DNA from: Acetobacteraceae bacterium
GTDB lineage: Bacteria; Pseudomonadota; Alphaproteobacteria; Acetobacterales; Acetobacteraceae
Direction: 5' to 3'
Length of the DNA stretch: 42,080 nt
NCBI GenBank assembly: GCA_025452005.1
Contig: JANWJK010000207.1
Location: 1 to 42,080 of the forward strand
Under the pieces are notes generated by a model. It saw nothing but the letters and a program-made list of their open reading frames with translations. It did not search any database and had not been told where the DNA came from. Positions 8,108 through 17,637 of the stretch are shown here, piece after piece; the first letter of the stretch is position 1; the number at the start of each line of letters is the position of its first letter. The translations under genes were made by a program, and so were the position numbers.

Positions 8108-9229
8108 ATGAGCGGCTATTTCCTTTACCACTCGATCGGCACATTCCCGGGCAAGGAGGACGCACTGCGTGACGAACTCGCGCGATTCGCGGCGTTCTGG
8201 TCGCGCACGGATGATGCCCAGTGGCCGACGGCGTTGTCGCTGCGGCGCGACTTCATCGACCGTTGGCGCGCACTGATCGACGCGCCGACGGGAACGCTGA
8301 CCACGGCGGAGAACGTCACCGCCGGGCTGTACAGCGTGATCGGCTCCCTGCCGGAGCGTCGCCTGCGCGGGCGGCGCCTGCTGGTGGCGGAAGACTGCTT
8401 TCCCAGCCTGCATTTCCTGCTGGCGGAGCTGGCGCATCGCTGCGGCTTCACGCTCGACACGGTGAAGCTGCGGCCCGGCGAAACCTATGTGCGCGACGAT
8501 GATTTCGTCGCGCACTGGCGAGACGATGTGGGCGTGGCGCTGCTCACCTGGGTGACATCGACGGCCTCGCATCGTTGCGACGCTGGCGGTTTGATCGCGC
8601 ATGGGCGTCGCATGGGAAGCATCGTCGGCGTGGACATCACGCAGGGTGTCGGTCTGCTGCCGTTCTCCGTCGCATGCGGCGCGGATTTTGTCGTGTCCAC
8701 CTCGCTGAAATGGCTGTGCGGCGTGCCAGGTGCCGGCGTCGTCTACGTCGCGCCATCGCTGCTGGCCGACTGCCAGCCGGAGTTCCGCGGCTGGTTCAGC
8801 CAGGACAATCCGTTCTCCTGGGACCTCACGAAATTCCGCTTAGCCAACGATGCGCGCCGCTTCGATCACGGCACGCCATCGATCCTCTCTGCTGTCGCGT
8901 CGTTGCCGGGATTGCGCTGGCTTGCGGGCGCCGGCATCGATACGGGACGCGCGCATAATCGCGTACTGACCGAGCGCATCATCGGCCATGCGCGTGACCG
9001 CGGCTGGACGATCGCCTCACCGCCCAGTGCGGAACAGCGCGGCGGCAGTGTGATGCTCGGCCTGCCGCAGCACATCGATGCGCCGTCCGTGGTGGCTGCG
9101 CTGCGGTCGCGCCATCTCTACTGCGACTCGCGTGGGACCACGCTGCGTCTGTCGCCTGGTGTCGTCACAGCGGCCGATGATGTCGATGCGCTCTGCGCTG
9201 CGCTGGATGACTTGCTGGCACGGCAATGA
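8108..9229 (+). CDS. aminotransferase class V-fold PLP enzyme (kynureninase-like)
   Basis: The 373-residue protein is a fold-type I PLP enzyme resembling kynureninase. Visible features are YHSIGTFPG near the N-terminus, the phosphate-binding region around TAENVTAG, the cofactor Asp in VGVDITQG, the Schiff-base lysine in STSLKWLCGVPGAG, and RGWFSQDNPF followed by FDHGTPSI. Kynureninases and cysteine desulfurase-like relatives share this layout, so substrate assignment is unsafe. The ATG at 8108 (MSGYFLYHS) fits the family N-terminus; an ATG at 8075 would overlap the methyltransferase gene by 17 bases and is possible. Neither has a strong ribosome site, which suggests coupling to the upstream gene. 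Confidence 0.78.
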   Translation: MSGYFLYHSIGTFPGKEDALRDELARFAAFWSRTDDAQWPTALSLRRDFIDRWRALIDAPTGTLTTAENVTAGLYSVIGSLPERRLRGRRLLVAEDCFPSLHFLLAELAHRCGFTLDTVKLRPGETYVRDDDFVAHWRDDVGVALLTWVTSTASHRCDAGGLIAHGRRMGSIVGVDITQGVGLLPFSVACGADFVVSTSLKWLCGVPGAGVVYVAPSLLADCQPEFRGWFSQDNPFSWDLTKFRLANDARRFDHGTPSILSAVASLPGLRWLAGAGIDTGRAHNRVLTERIIGHARDRGWTIASPPSAEQRGGSVMLGLPQHIDAPSVVAALRSRHLYCDSRGTTLRLSPGVVTAADDVDALCAALDDLLARQ

Positions 9230-9292
9230 CCGGCGTGCCCGACGCCATGATGCTGCGCGGTAGGCGAAGCCGGCGAGGGTTGCGGGCGCAAG

Positions 9293-9322
9293 TTGACAGC
9301 GCCAGCCCGCCTCGCTGCTAAT
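9293..9322 (+). promoter_or_regulatory. candidate promoter for a leaderless transcript
   Basis: A perfect -35 box TTGACA (9293-9298) is followed after 18 bases by GCTAAT (9317-9322), which matches four of six -10 positions. Initiation about 7 bases downstream would fall at 9328-9329, the very ATG of the next gene, which has no Shine-Dalgarno sequence. It lies in the 98-base gap after the PLP enzyme gene. This is a sequence-based inference. Confidence 0.45.
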
Positions 9323-9327
9323 GCTGC

Positions 9328-10503
9328 ATGAACTACGTCAACCCAACCTCACACGATCATACAGCAAGTGCGCACGAACTTGGTCCTGCGATCGAGGCCG
9401 CCGCCGGTGAGATCGAACGGACGCAGCGCATCCCCGAGACGCTGCTGTCGCAACTGCACGCCGCGCGGCTGTGCCGCATGCTGCTGCCGCACTCGGTCGA
9501 TGGCGATGAGGTGCAACCATGGCTATATCTGCGCGCGATCGAGGAGATCAGCCGGCACGACGGATCGGTCGGCTGGAACATCTTCGTCGCCAACAGCTCG
9601 GCATTGATCGCGCCCTTCCTGCCTCCCGACTCGATGCACGCGATCTTCGCCGACCCACGCGCGGTCGTCGCCTGGGGACCGCCGAATGAGTCGAAGGCGA
9701 TCGCCGTGCCGGGTGGCTATCGCGTCAGCGGTACGTGGAGTTTCGCATCCGGTTGCCGGCAGGCCACATGGATGGGCGCGCATTGCCATGTGGTGGCGCC
9801 CGACGGTTCGCTTCGCCTGAACGCCGCCGGTAGGCCGACGACGCAGACGCTACTTTGCCCGGTGTCGCAGGTGACGCTGCTCGACGATACGTGGAACGTG
9901 ATTGGCATGCGTGGCACGATGTCGGGCGCCTATAGGTTCGACGATGTGTTCGTGCCGGAGGCATTCAGCGGCACGCGCGAAGATCCCACGCTGCGGCGCG
10001 AGCCTGGCCGGCTGTATGCCTACCCGATGCAGGGTCTCTACGCCGTCGGCGTGTCCGGCGTCGCGCTGGGCATCGCGCGCGCGATGCTCGACGCCTTCGA
10101 GGATCTGGCGGCGCGGAAGACGCCGCGCAATCTCAGCCGGCTTGCCGACAATGCGGTGGTGCAGTCGAACGTCGCACAGATGGAGGCGCGGCTGGGTGCG
10201 GCACGCGCCTATCTGGTCGAGACGCTGTCGGGCATCTGGACAGCAGATGAATCGTGGGTGATCGATGTGCCGTCACGGGCGCGGCTGCGCCTGGCCTGCG
10301 CCTTCGCCATCCAGACGGCCGAGGCGGTCGCGGACTACGCCTACAAGGCCGCGGGGGTGGATGCGATCTTCCTCGGCACGGCGTTCGAGCGGCGGTTCCG
10401 CGATATCCACACTCTGTCGCAGCAGATCCAGTCGCGCACGGCGCACTTCGAGTCGGTGGGGCAGATCGTGCTGGGTATCGAGCCGCCGGGGATGTTCTTT
10501 TAA
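9328..10503 (+). CDS. acyl-CoA dehydrogenase-fold flavin-dependent oxidoreductase/monooxygenase
   Basis: The 391-residue protein has the acyl-CoA dehydrogenase fold. It contains RIPETLLSQLHAARLCRMLLP in the N-terminal helical domain, a beta-domain with GGYRVSGTWSFASGCRQATW, and a C-terminal helical domain ending RRFRDIHTLSQQIQSRTAHF. That C-terminal pattern matches the group of reduced-flavin-dependent hydroxylases (DszC, HsaA, HpaB-like; acyl-CoA_dh_2), so it may be an oxygenase fed by a flavin reductase rather than a true dehydrogenase. No reductase gene is adjacent. The ATG at 9328 lacks a ribosome site and follows a promoter-like sequence directly. The substrate is unknown. Confidence 0.85.
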   Translation: MNYVNPTSHDHTASAHELGPAIEAAAGEIERTQRIPETLLSQLHAARLCRMLLPHSVDGDEVQPWLYLRAIEEISRHDGSVGWNIFVANSSALIAPFLPPDSMHAIFADPRAVVAWGPPNESKAIAVPGGYRVSGTWSFASGCRQATWMGAHCHVVAPDGSLRLNAAGRPTTQTLLCPVSQVTLLDDTWNVIGMRGTMSGAYRFDDVFVPEAFSGTREDPTLRREPGRLYAYPMQGLYAVGVSGVALGIARAMLDAFEDLAARKTPRNLSRLADNAVVQSNVAQMEARLGAARAYLVETLSGIWTADESWVIDVPSRARLRLACAFAIQTAEAVADYAYKAAGVDAIFLGTAFERRFRDIHTLSQQIQSRTAHFESVGQIVLGIEPPGMFF

Positions 10504-10504
10504 G

Positions 10505-10619
10505 GGTTCACACGGAGACCACTGAGAGCCACGGAGTTTCACGGTGATTGGTGAAGGCACGCTTCGCGCGAAGCGCATTTACTCTTCCTCCGTGGCTCTC
10601 AGTGGTCTCCGTGTGAACC
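10505..10619. repeat. perfect 32-bp inverted repeat with a central palindrome, between convergent genes
   Basis: The left arm (10505-10536, beginning GGTTCACACGGAGACC) and the right arm (10588-10619, ending GGTCTCCGTGTGAACC) are exact reverse complements over 32 bases, separated by 51 bases. The centre holds the 14-base palindrome GCTTCGCGCGAAGC (10561-10574). It fills the gap between the stop of the flavoprotein gene and the stop of the hydroxyacid dehydrogenase gene. It may end transcription from both sides and may be a mobile miniature element; similar ACACGGAG-type intergenic repeats occur in other genomes. Confidence 0.85.
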
Positions 10620-10628
10620 TCTTCGTTA

Positions 10629-11600
10629 CTACTCCCGCAGCTCCGGAATAACCCAAAGCGGCTTTTCGCCGCGCGCCACACGCTGCACGTTGTCGAACCC
10701 GTTTCTGAACCGTGCCGACTGATTGTCCCAGGTCGGTCCGGCGTAGTGCGGCGTCAGGATCACGTTGTCTAACGTGAACAGCGGATTGTTCGCCGGCGGC
10801 GGTTCCTGGTCGAACACGTCCAGCCCGGCGCCGGCGATCGTGCCGTTGGTCAGCGCGTCGTGCAGCGCCGGTTCGTCGACCACAGGGCCGCGGCAGGTAT
10901 TGATCAGGTACGCAGTCGGCTTCATCAGCTTGAACTGCGCCGCCCCCATCATATGCTTCGTGCTTGGAATCAGCGGCACGTGCAGCGACACGATGTCGGA
11001 TGAGCGCAGCACCTCGTTGAATAACCGGAACTTTACCCCAAGCGCATCGGCGGCATCTTCGCTCAGCCGTGCGACGTCGAAATACTGCACCGCCATGCCG
11101 AAGCCCTGCGCCAGGCGCGCGACCTTCTTGCCGATGTTGCCGAGCCCGATGATGCCCAGCGTGCGTCCGTGCAGCTCATACAGCCGCACACTCGCCGGGT
11201 TGTTGCCGCGCCAACTGCCGGACTTCACCATTTCATGCAGCCAGGTCAGCCGGCGGCATACTGCGAGCATCAGCAGGATCGCGTGCTCCGCAACCGCGAT
11301 CGCATTGGCGCCGCCGTTATTGCACACTGGCACGCCGGCGCGCCGCGCCGCCTCGATGTCGACGCGGTCGTAGCCCGCGCTCAGCAACTGCACCAGCTTC
11401 AGATTCGGCGCAGAGCGGTAGAATGCATCGTCCATCTTCACCTCGCCGAGGCCGACGATATACTCGGCGTCGGCCAGCGCGGCGTTGAATTCGGGACTGC
11501 CGGAGCGGGCGATGACGGTGTCGAAACCGGATGGCGCCAGTTCACGCGCGATGTCCATCGCGCTCAACGGATTATCGGTCAGCAGGATTTTCGGCGCCAT
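10629..11600 (-). CDS. D-2-hydroxyacid dehydrogenase (NAD-dependent, D-isomer specific family)
   Basis: This cytoplasmic NAD(P)-dependent oxidoreductase of 323 residues has the family length and layout. The dinucleotide motif is [15 protein letters not shown], with an Asp at the end of the next strand (QYFDVARL). The catalytic Arg is in [10 protein letters not shown], Glu in LDVFDQEPP and His in LTPHYAGP. It probably reduces a 2-keto acid to the D-2-hydroxyacid or the reverse; the exact substrate is open. The start at 11600 is supported by a strong GGAGGAGGA ribosome site; the upstream in-frame extension to 11831 overlaps the divergent chemoreceptor gene. Confidence 0.9.
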   Translation of the reverse strand: MAPKILLTDNPLSAMDIARELAPSGFDTVIARSGSPEFNAALADAEYIVGLGEVKMDDAFYRSAPNLKLVQLLSAGYDRVDIEAARRAGVPVCNNGGANAIAVAEHAILLMLAVCRRLTWLHEMVKSGSWRGNNPASVRLYELHGRTLGIIGLGNIGKKVARLAQGFGMAVQYFDVARLSEDAADALGVKFRLFNEVLRSSDIVSLHVPLIPSTKHMMGAAQFKLMKPTAYLINTCRGPVVDEPALHDALTNGTIAGAGLDVFDQEPPPANNPLFTLDNVILTPHYAGPTWDNQSARFRNGFDNVQRVARGEKPLWVIPELRE

Positions 11601-11733
11601 CGGATTCCTCCTCCTCGGCTGGTTGTTCGACGTGAGGATAACTTGCCCCGCGCCATCGGCCCAGGGCCGGTTAGCCGATTGTTCACCAGATGTGCGGATA
11701 TTGGCGACCTCCGTTCCTGCGGGGAGTCGATGC

Positions 11734-13761
11734 ATGCAAGGTTTGCGCAGTGTCATCGTGAATTGCCGTATCGGCGGCAAGATCGCCGCCGGGTTCGCGG
11801 CGGTCCTACTGATTCTGGCAGTGAGTTCCACTCTCGCCTGGATCGCATTCGGCCGAGTTGCCGGTGCGGTCGATGGTTACGCAGAACTGGTGGCCACTTC
11901 GGCGATCTACCGCGATATCGACCTGACGGTGGCGCAATACCGCGGCCATGTCCGCGAGTATGCCGCCTCCGACAACGACGAGACGGCTGCGATGGCGGTC
12001 AAGGAGGGGACCGCGCTGCACGAGCTCATCGCCAAGGGGCTGGCACGCGTCAGCAATCCGGAACGGCATGGTCTGCTGGAGAGCATGGCGAAGCAGGCCG
12101 AGGCCTACACGTCGGGCTTCGCGCATGTGCACGAAATGAACCGCGAGCATGTGAAGCTGGAGGCCGAGGTGCTGGACGTGGTGGGCCAGCAGATGACCGA
12201 CGGGTTCTCCGTCGTGCTCGCGGGCGTCATGAAGGCCGGAAACAACGACCTGGTTCCTTTGGTGGTCGAAAGGCGTCGTCTAAGCCTGTTGGCGCGACTC
12301 GACGTGAACAAGCGCCTGGCGCGACATGACGAGGCGGCGGCCAGATCGGCCGAACAGCAATTCAATGAGCTGAAGCGAACCGTGGCGCAGCTCGACGCCG
12401 CCACCAAGGACAGCGAGCTGAATGCGACGGTCCTATCCGAAACAAAGCAAATCGACAGCTACCAGTCGACGTTCCGGCGCGCAGCCACCTTGGACAGCGA
12501 ACAGATAGCGCTGGTGAATGGCGTCATGCGCCAGGCCGGCGATGCCCTGGCAGCGGCCGCCATCAGGGCGAAGGACAGCAATTTCGCCGCGCAGGCCGAG
12601 ACCGAACTGGATATGCTTGCCGTCGTCGGCCGCGGCAACATGCTGGTGATGGTCCTCGGGCTGGCCGGCCTGGCGGCGGGTGTGGTGCTTGCCTGGCTGA
12701 TAGGCCGCGGCATTTCGCACCCGGTGGTTCGCATGTGCGAGGCGATGCGGGCACTGGCGAACGGCGACCGGACTGTCGAGATTCCTGGCGTGGGGCGCAA
12801 GGACGAGATCGGCCAGATGGCCGATACGGTGGCGGTGTTCCGCGACAGCATGGTGGAGGCCGAGCGTCTGCGCGAGGACAACGAACGGCACAAGGCGGAG
12901 GCCGAGGCCGAGCGCAAGGCGGGCATGATCCGGCTGGCGGACACGTTCGAGGCGGGCATCAAAGGCGTGGTCAATTCGGTAGCCTCGCAGGCCACAGAAA
13001 TGCAGTCCGCGGCGCTGGCGATGACACACACCGCCGAGACGGCGACGCAGCAGGCGACCGCGGTCGCAGCTTCAGTCGAGCAGGCATCGGCCAACGTGCA
13101 GACCGTGGCGACCGCGGCCGAGGAGCTGTCCGTGTCGGTGCTGGAGATCGGCCGGCAGGTGGAGCAGTCGTCGAATATCGCCGACCATGCGGTTGTCGAG
13201 GCCGACCGCACCAACACGACCGTCGAGGGGCTGAGCCGGACGGCGCAGCGCATTGGCGAGGTGGTGCAGTTGATCGAGACCATCGCGGGCCAGACCAACC
13301 TCCTGGCATTGAATGCCACGATCGAGGCCGCGCGCGCCGGTGATGCCGGCAAGGGATTCGCGGTGGTTGCCAGCGAAGTGAAATCACTGGCCAGTCAGAC
13401 TGCGAAGGCGACCGAGGAGATCCGTGCGCAGATCAGCGAGATCCAGGGCGCAACCGGTCAGACCGTGGAGGCGATCCGCAGTATCGGCACCACGATCCGG
13501 CAGATGAGCGAGATCGCCACCACGATCGCATCGGCGGTCGAGGAGCAAGGCGCTGCGACGCGCGAGATCGCCAGCAACGTGCATCAGGCGGCGCAGGGTA
13601 CCGGCGATATCGCCAGCAATATCGAGGGCGTCAGCCACGCCGCGGGCGAGACCGGGGCGGCGGCAAGCCAGGTGCTCAGTTCGGCGGGCGAGCTCGCGCG
13701 CCAGTCAGAGACGCTGCGGCGCGACGTCGATGACTTCCTGGCGAATGTGCGCGCCGCGTGA
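11734..13761 (+). CDS. methyl-accepting chemotaxis protein with long helical periplasmic sensor (HBM-like)
   Basis: The 675-residue inner-membrane chemoreceptor has transmembrane helix 1 at about 17-40, a roughly 260-residue helical periplasmic domain, TM2 at about 302-323 ([18 protein letters not shown]) and a HAMP domain to about 377 ([20 protein letters not shown]). The cytoplasmic signalling hairpin has its conserved tip [20 protein letters not shown] at about 520-540. The long sensor suggests a helical bimodular (HBM) domain rather than a simple four-helix bundle. There is no PilZ domain, unlike the receptors at 23107 and 27659, and no CheR-binding tail is evident. The ATG at 11734 follows a GGGGAG site. 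The ligand is unknown. Confidence 0.92.
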   Translation: MQGLRSVIVNCRIGGKIAAGFAAVLLILAVSSTLAWIAFGRVAGAVDGYAELVATSAIYRDIDLTVAQYRGHVREYAASDNDETAAMAVKEGTALHELIAKGLARVSNPERHGLLESMAKQAEAYTSGFAHVHEMNREHVKLEAEVLDVVGQQMTDGFSVVLAGVMKAGNNDLVPLVVERRRLSLLARLDVNKRLARHDEAAARSAEQQFNELKRTVAQLDAATKDSELNATVLSETKQIDSYQSTFRRAATLDSEQIALVNGVMRQAGDALAAAAIRAKDSNFAAQAETELDMLAVVGRGNMLVMVLGLAGLAAGVVLAWLIGRGISHPVVRMCEAMRALANGDRTVEIPGVGRKDEIGQMADTVAVFRDSMVEAERLREDNERHKAEAEAERKAGMIRLADTFEAGIKGVVNSVASQATEMQSAALAMTHTAETATQQATAVAASVEQASANVQTVATAAEELSVSVLEIGRQVEQSSNIADHAVVEADRTNTTVEGLSRTAQRIGEVVQLIETIAGQTNLLALNATIEAARAGDAGKGFAVVASEVKSLASQTAKATEEIRAQISEIQGATGQTVEAIRSIGTTIRQMSEIATTIASAVEEQGAATREIASNVHQAAQGTGDIASNIEGVSHAAGETGAAASQVLSSAGELARQSETLRRDVDDFLANVRAA

Positions 13762-13781
13762 GAGGCGGATAGCCTCCGCGC

Positions 13782-14999
13782 TTAACCCATCGCCTGGCGT
13801 ATGAACAGCCGCTTGAGTGGCGGCGCGCGATGGACGGTTGCGATGCCGACGTCGCGTGCCAGACGGACAAGCGGATTGTCGTTGCTGAACAGCCGGTCGA
13901 GCGCATCGGTGGCCGCCAGCATCAGCAGGTTGTCCGGCCGGCGCCGGTGCTGGTAGCGCCGCAACAGATCCGGCGCGCCGAGGTCTTCGCCGCGGCGCGA
14001 CGCCTCGATCAGCAGATCGGCGAGCGCCATCGCGTCGCGAAAGCCCAGGTTGAGGCCCTGGCCGGCGATCGGATGGATGGTGTGCGCTGCGTCGCCCACC
14101 AGCACGAGGCGAGTGTCGAAATAGCGATGCGCGTGCAGCGCGCCGAGCCTGTAGTTCCAACGGCGGCCCACCACGCGCACGGTGCCGAGATGGCCGCCCA
14201 GACGGCGGGCTATCGCGGCGGCGAAGCCGGCATCGTCGAGCGCCAGCATGCTGCGCGCGATCGCGGTGCGCTCGGTCCACACGATGGCGGAGACGTTGGG
14301 TGCGCCACCATCCAGCGCGTCGGGACTGGCACACATGGGCAGTTGGGCGAAAGGGCCGGAGGGCAGGAAATGCTCGAGCGCCACGTTGTGATGGGGATGC
14401 TCGTGACTGATGGCGCAGACGATGCCGGTCTGGTCGTAGGGTAAATGCGTGACGGGGATGCCGGCCATCCGGCGGAGCGGTGAGTCGCGACCCTCCGCCG
14501 CCACCACGAGGCGGCAGTCAATGTCGGGGCCTCCGACGATGCGCACCGTCGCGCCTTCGTCGCGCCGCTCCACCTCGGCGGTGGCCGGCGCAATCACCCG
14601 CAACGTCGGCAGCACGTGCATGCGTCCGTTGAGCGCCACGCGCAGACTGCGTGCCTCCACCATGTGGCCGAATGCTGCTTCACCGGCGGCGCGATGGTCG
14701 AAGTGCAGGAACAACGGCGAGGCTGCCCGCCCGAGGCGGCCGTCGCTGACGCGAATGTCCTTTATGGGGCAGGCCGACCCGGCCAGCCGATCCCAGATGC
14801 CGGCGTCCTTGAGCAGGCGGCGCGAGCCGGCGGCAATGGCGTAGGCACGGCCGTCGAATGCAGGATGCTCCATGGGCGGGAGCTGGGCGCGGTCCACCAC
14901 CGCGGTCGCAATCCCTGCGGCGGCCAGCCGGCAGGCCAGCGTGCCGCCGACCGGGCCAGCGCCGAGTACGCACACATCTGCCGTCAGATGCTCGCTCAT
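13782..14999 (-). CDS. UbiH/UbiF/COQ6-family FAD-dependent monooxygenase
   Basis: This 405-residue flavoprotein monooxygenase is of the group that hydroxylates the ubiquinone ring. Visible are the N-terminal FAD motif VLGAGPVGGTLACRLAAAG (GxGxxG at about 13-18), the mid DG-type motif (VVAAEGRDSPLRRMAGIP) and the second FAD motif GDAAHTIHPIAGQGLNLGFR with downstream DLLRRYQHRRRPDN. These last motifs are the UbiH/UbiF/VisC signature. Which ring position it hydroxylates (UbiH, UbiF, UbiI or UbiL) cannot be told. The start is the ATG at 14999 (MSEHLTADVCV), where the family begins; the upstream ATG at 15044 has no support. It is divergent from ftsK. Confidence 0.9.
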   Translation of the reverse strand: MSEHLTADVCVLGAGPVGGTLACRLAAAGIATAVVDRAQLPPMEHPAFDGRAYAIAAGSRRLLKDAGIWDRLAGSACPIKDIRVSDGRLGRAASPLFLHFDHRAAGEAAFGHMVEARSLRVALNGRMHVLPTLRVIAPATAEVERRDEGATVRIVGGPDIDCRLVVAAEGRDSPLRRMAGIPVTHLPYDQTGIVCAISHEHPHHNVALEHFLPSGPFAQLPMCASPDALDGGAPNVSAIVWTERTAIARSMLALDDAGFAAAIARRLGGHLGTVRVVGRRWNYRLGALHAHRYFDTRLVLVGDAAHTIHPIAGQGLNLGFRDAMALADLLIEASRRGEDLGAPDLLRRYQHRRRPDNLLMLAATDALDRLFSNDNPLVRLARDVGIATVHRAPPLKRLFIRQAMG

Positions 15000-15124
15000 G
15001 GCACACAGTGGCGCGGACGACACACTGCCGGCAAGGCGTGGCAACAGCGCTTCTGCGACTCAGGAGTTTCCGGCATATAGTTGCGAGTTCGCGCGAACAG
15101 CGGGCGCAAAGGGTCGCAATTCAC

Positions 15125-17470
15125 ATGGCCACCGCCAGAACCGCAGAGACACGTCGGCTTGCCTCACCTACGATCAAGGCGCTGATCCGGCAGCGGTCGG
15201 CGGCGCTGACCGGGCTGGTGCTGGGTATGTTGGGGCTCGCGCTCTTGGTGGCGCTGGTGTGCTACGACCCGCGCGACCCGTCGCTGAACACGGCAACCTC
15301 GCGCCATACCGCCAACCTGGCGGGACCGGTGGGCGCGGTGCTCGCCGACCTGCTGTTGCAAGGCTTTGGCGTGGCAGGGGCATTGCCGGGACTGGCGATG
15401 CTTGCCTGGGCATGGCGGATCGCCTCGCGGCGCGGGCTAGGCAGCATGGCTGCGCGGCTGGCCGCCATGCTGGCGGCGCTGCCGGTGCTCGCCGCAGTGC
15501 TGGCAGCCATACCGACGCCCCGGATCTTGGCCTGGCCGACAGTCGCAGGACTTGGTGGCGCGATCGGCAAGTTGCTGGCGTCGACTGGCCTGTCGGTTGG
15601 CCGGGACGTACTGGGACCGGTTGGCGCGGTGATGATGTGGACGATGGGGCTGGCGCTCGCCGTCACCCTGACGCTTCTGGCGTTGGGGCTCACGGCCAGC
15701 GAGTGGCGTGCCGCCGGTCGCATTGCCCGGCGCACCACACATTTTGCCGTGGGGTTCCGACTGCCTGCGCTCGGTTCCTTTCCTCTGCCGCGCTGGTTGC
15801 ATTTCCGACGCGCCGCCGGCGCCGCCGTCCGGCACCAGCCCGTGGCACCGACCCGCCTTGTGCCCGCGATGGATGATCCGGTGCCCGTGGTGGCGCACAC
15901 CACGCGGCCCGCCGCGCAACCACGCCGACCGCGGCAGGAGAGCCTGCCGCTCGACGCCGGCTGGCGCTTCCCGCCGCTGTCGCTGCTGAAGCCGGCGCCG
16001 GCACACGCGACCAACGGGCCAAGCGAGGAGGCGCTGCAGGCGAACGCCCGGCTGCTGGAGTCGGTGCTTGCGGACTATGGCGTGCAGGGCAGCATCGTGG
16101 AGATCCGTCCCGGACCGGTCGTCACGCTGTACGAACTGGAGCCGGCGCCGGGAATTCGCAGTGCACGGGTGATCGGGCTGGCGGACGATGTTGCGCGCAG
16201 CCTGTCAGTAACCGCGGTGCGCATTGCCACGGTGCCCGGTCGCAACGTCATCGGCATCGAGGTGCCGAACGCCAAACGCGAGACGGTTTTCCTGTCCGAG
16301 ATATTGTCATCGGATGAGCTGCACAAGCATGCGGGACGGCTGACGCTGGCGCTTGGCAAGGAAATCAACGGTGCGCCGATCTTCGCGGATCTGGCCCGCA
16401 TCCCGCACCTGATGATCGCGGGCACCACCGGGTCGGGCAAGTCGGTCGGCGTGAACGCGATGATCCTGTCGCTGCTGTATCGGCTGTCGCCGGACCAGTG
16501 CCGGCTGATCCTGATCGACCCGAAGATGCTGGAGCTCTCGATGTACGAGGGAGTACCGCACCTGATGGCGCCGGTCGTGACCGAGCCCGCCAAGGCGGTG
16601 ACGGCGCTGAAATGGACGGTCCGCGAGATGGAACGGCGGTATCGTGCCATGAGCCAGCTCGGGGTGCGCAACCTTACCGGCTACAACGATCGCGTCGCGG
16701 AGGCACGGGCGAAGGGCGAGGTGGTGACGCGTCGTGTGCAGACCGGCTTCGACCCCGATACCGGCCGTCCTACCTTCGAGGAACAGGCGCTTACGCTGGA
16801 GCCGCTGCCGCTGATTGTGGTCGTGGTCGACGAGATGGCCGACCTGATGATGGTGGCGGGGAAGGAGATCGAGGCTGCGGTGCAGCGCCTAGCGCAGATG
16901 GCGCGCGCCGCTGGCATCCACGTGATCATGGCGACGCAGCGGCCCTCCGTCGATGTCATAACCGGCACGATCAAGGCCAATTTCCCCACCCGCATCAGCT
17001 TCCAGGTGATCAGCAAGTTCGACAGCCGAACCATCCTGGGCGAGCAGGGTGCCGAACAGCTCCTGGGAATGGGGGACATGCTGTTCATGCAGGGAGGCGG
17101 GCGGATCACCCGCGTTCACGGCCCGTTCGTTTCGGACGAGGAGGTCGAGAAGGTGGTGGAATTCCTGCGCGATCAGGGCGAGCCGGCGTACCTCGACGAG
17201 GTCACCGAACTGTCGGACGACGACGGCGCAGCGATGCTGCCGGGGCTGGGCCCGGCAGGCGACGGCGAGCGCGGCCTGTACGACCAAGCGGTTGCGGTGG
17301 TGGCGCGCGAGGGCAAGGCCAGCACGAGCTTCATCCAGCGGCATCTGAATATCGGCTACAACCGCGCGGCGAAGCTGATCGAGCAGATGGAGAAGGAGGG
17401 GGTCGTGGGTCCCGCCAACCACGTCGGCAAGCGGGAGGTATTGGTGCGGCGAATGGTGGAAGAGGACTGA
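15125..17470 (+). CDS. ftsK: DNA translocase FtsK
   Basis: FtsK is the septum-anchored DNA pump that clears the chromosome terminus and activates XerCD at dif. The 781-residue protein has about four N-terminal transmembrane helices (to residue about 190), a short proline/basic linker, the alpha/beta motor with Walker A GTTGSGKS at 433-440 and Walker B LIVVVVDEMAD at about 563-573, then ATQRPSVDVITGTIKANFPT. The C-terminal gamma winged helix spans about 717-781 (STSFIQRHLNIGYNRAAKLI), which reads KOPS-type DNA. The ATG at 15125 begins the membrane domain; the upstream in-frame extension overlaps the divergent UbiH-family gene. A TATAGT at 15076-15081 may be part of its promoter. Confidence 0.96.
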   Translation: MATARTAETRRLASPTIKALIRQRSAALTGLVLGMLGLALLVALVCYDPRDPSLNTATSRHTANLAGPVGAVLADLLLQGFGVAGALPGLAMLAWAWRIASRRGLGSMAARLAAMLAALPVLAAVLAAIPTPRILAWPTVAGLGGAIGKLLASTGLSVGRDVLGPVGAVMMWTMGLALAVTLTLLALGLTASEWRAAGRIARRTTHFAVGFRLPALGSFPLPRWLHFRRAAGAAVRHQPVAPTRLVPAMDDPVPVVAHTTRPAAQPRRPRQESLPLDAGWRFPPLSLLKPAPAHATNGPSEEALQANARLLESVLADYGVQGSIVEIRPGPVVTLYELEPAPGIRSARVIGLADDVARSLSVTAVRIATVPGRNVIGIEVPNAKRETVFLSEILSSDELHKHAGRLTLALGKEINGAPIFADLARIPHLMIAGTTGSGKSVGVNAMILSLLYRLSPDQCRLILIDPKMLELSMYEGVPHLMAPVVTEPAKAVTALKWTVREMERRYRAMSQLGVRNLTGYNDRVAEARAKGEVVTRRVQTGFDPDTGRPTFEEQALTLEPLPLIVVVVDEMADLMMVAGKEIEAAVQRLAQMARAAGIHVIMATQRPSVDVITGTIKANFPTRISFQVISKFDSRTILGEQGAEQLLGMGDMLFMQGGGRITRVHGPFVSDEEVEKVVEFLRDQGEPAYLDEVTELSDDDGAAMLPGLGPAGDGERGLYDQAVAVVAREGKASTSFIQRHLNIGYNRAAKLIEQMEKEGVVGPANHVGKREVLVRRMVEED

Positions 17471-17637
17471 AAGGCCCGGGATTGCCCCGCCGCGGTCACC
17501 GGACGTGGTGCGGAGTGTCGGCGCCAACGCGAGAACCAGCCCCGCCTCAAACCAGGTCAGAAGCCGACCGGGTTGTTGATGGCCCTCTCTCGCCCACACA
17601 CTCAGGATCTCACTCCCAACCCGGAGGTCCCCCACCC

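Noticed and set aside
12735-13343. Gly/Arg-rich plus-strand frame inside the chemoreceptor gene
   Set aside because: It is an out-of-frame shadow of a conserved gene.
16498-17637. Upstream extension of the aldo/keto reductase frame into ftsK
   Set aside because: The extra 380 codons overlap the ftsK motor in another frame; the enzyme starts at 17638 with its own ribosome site.
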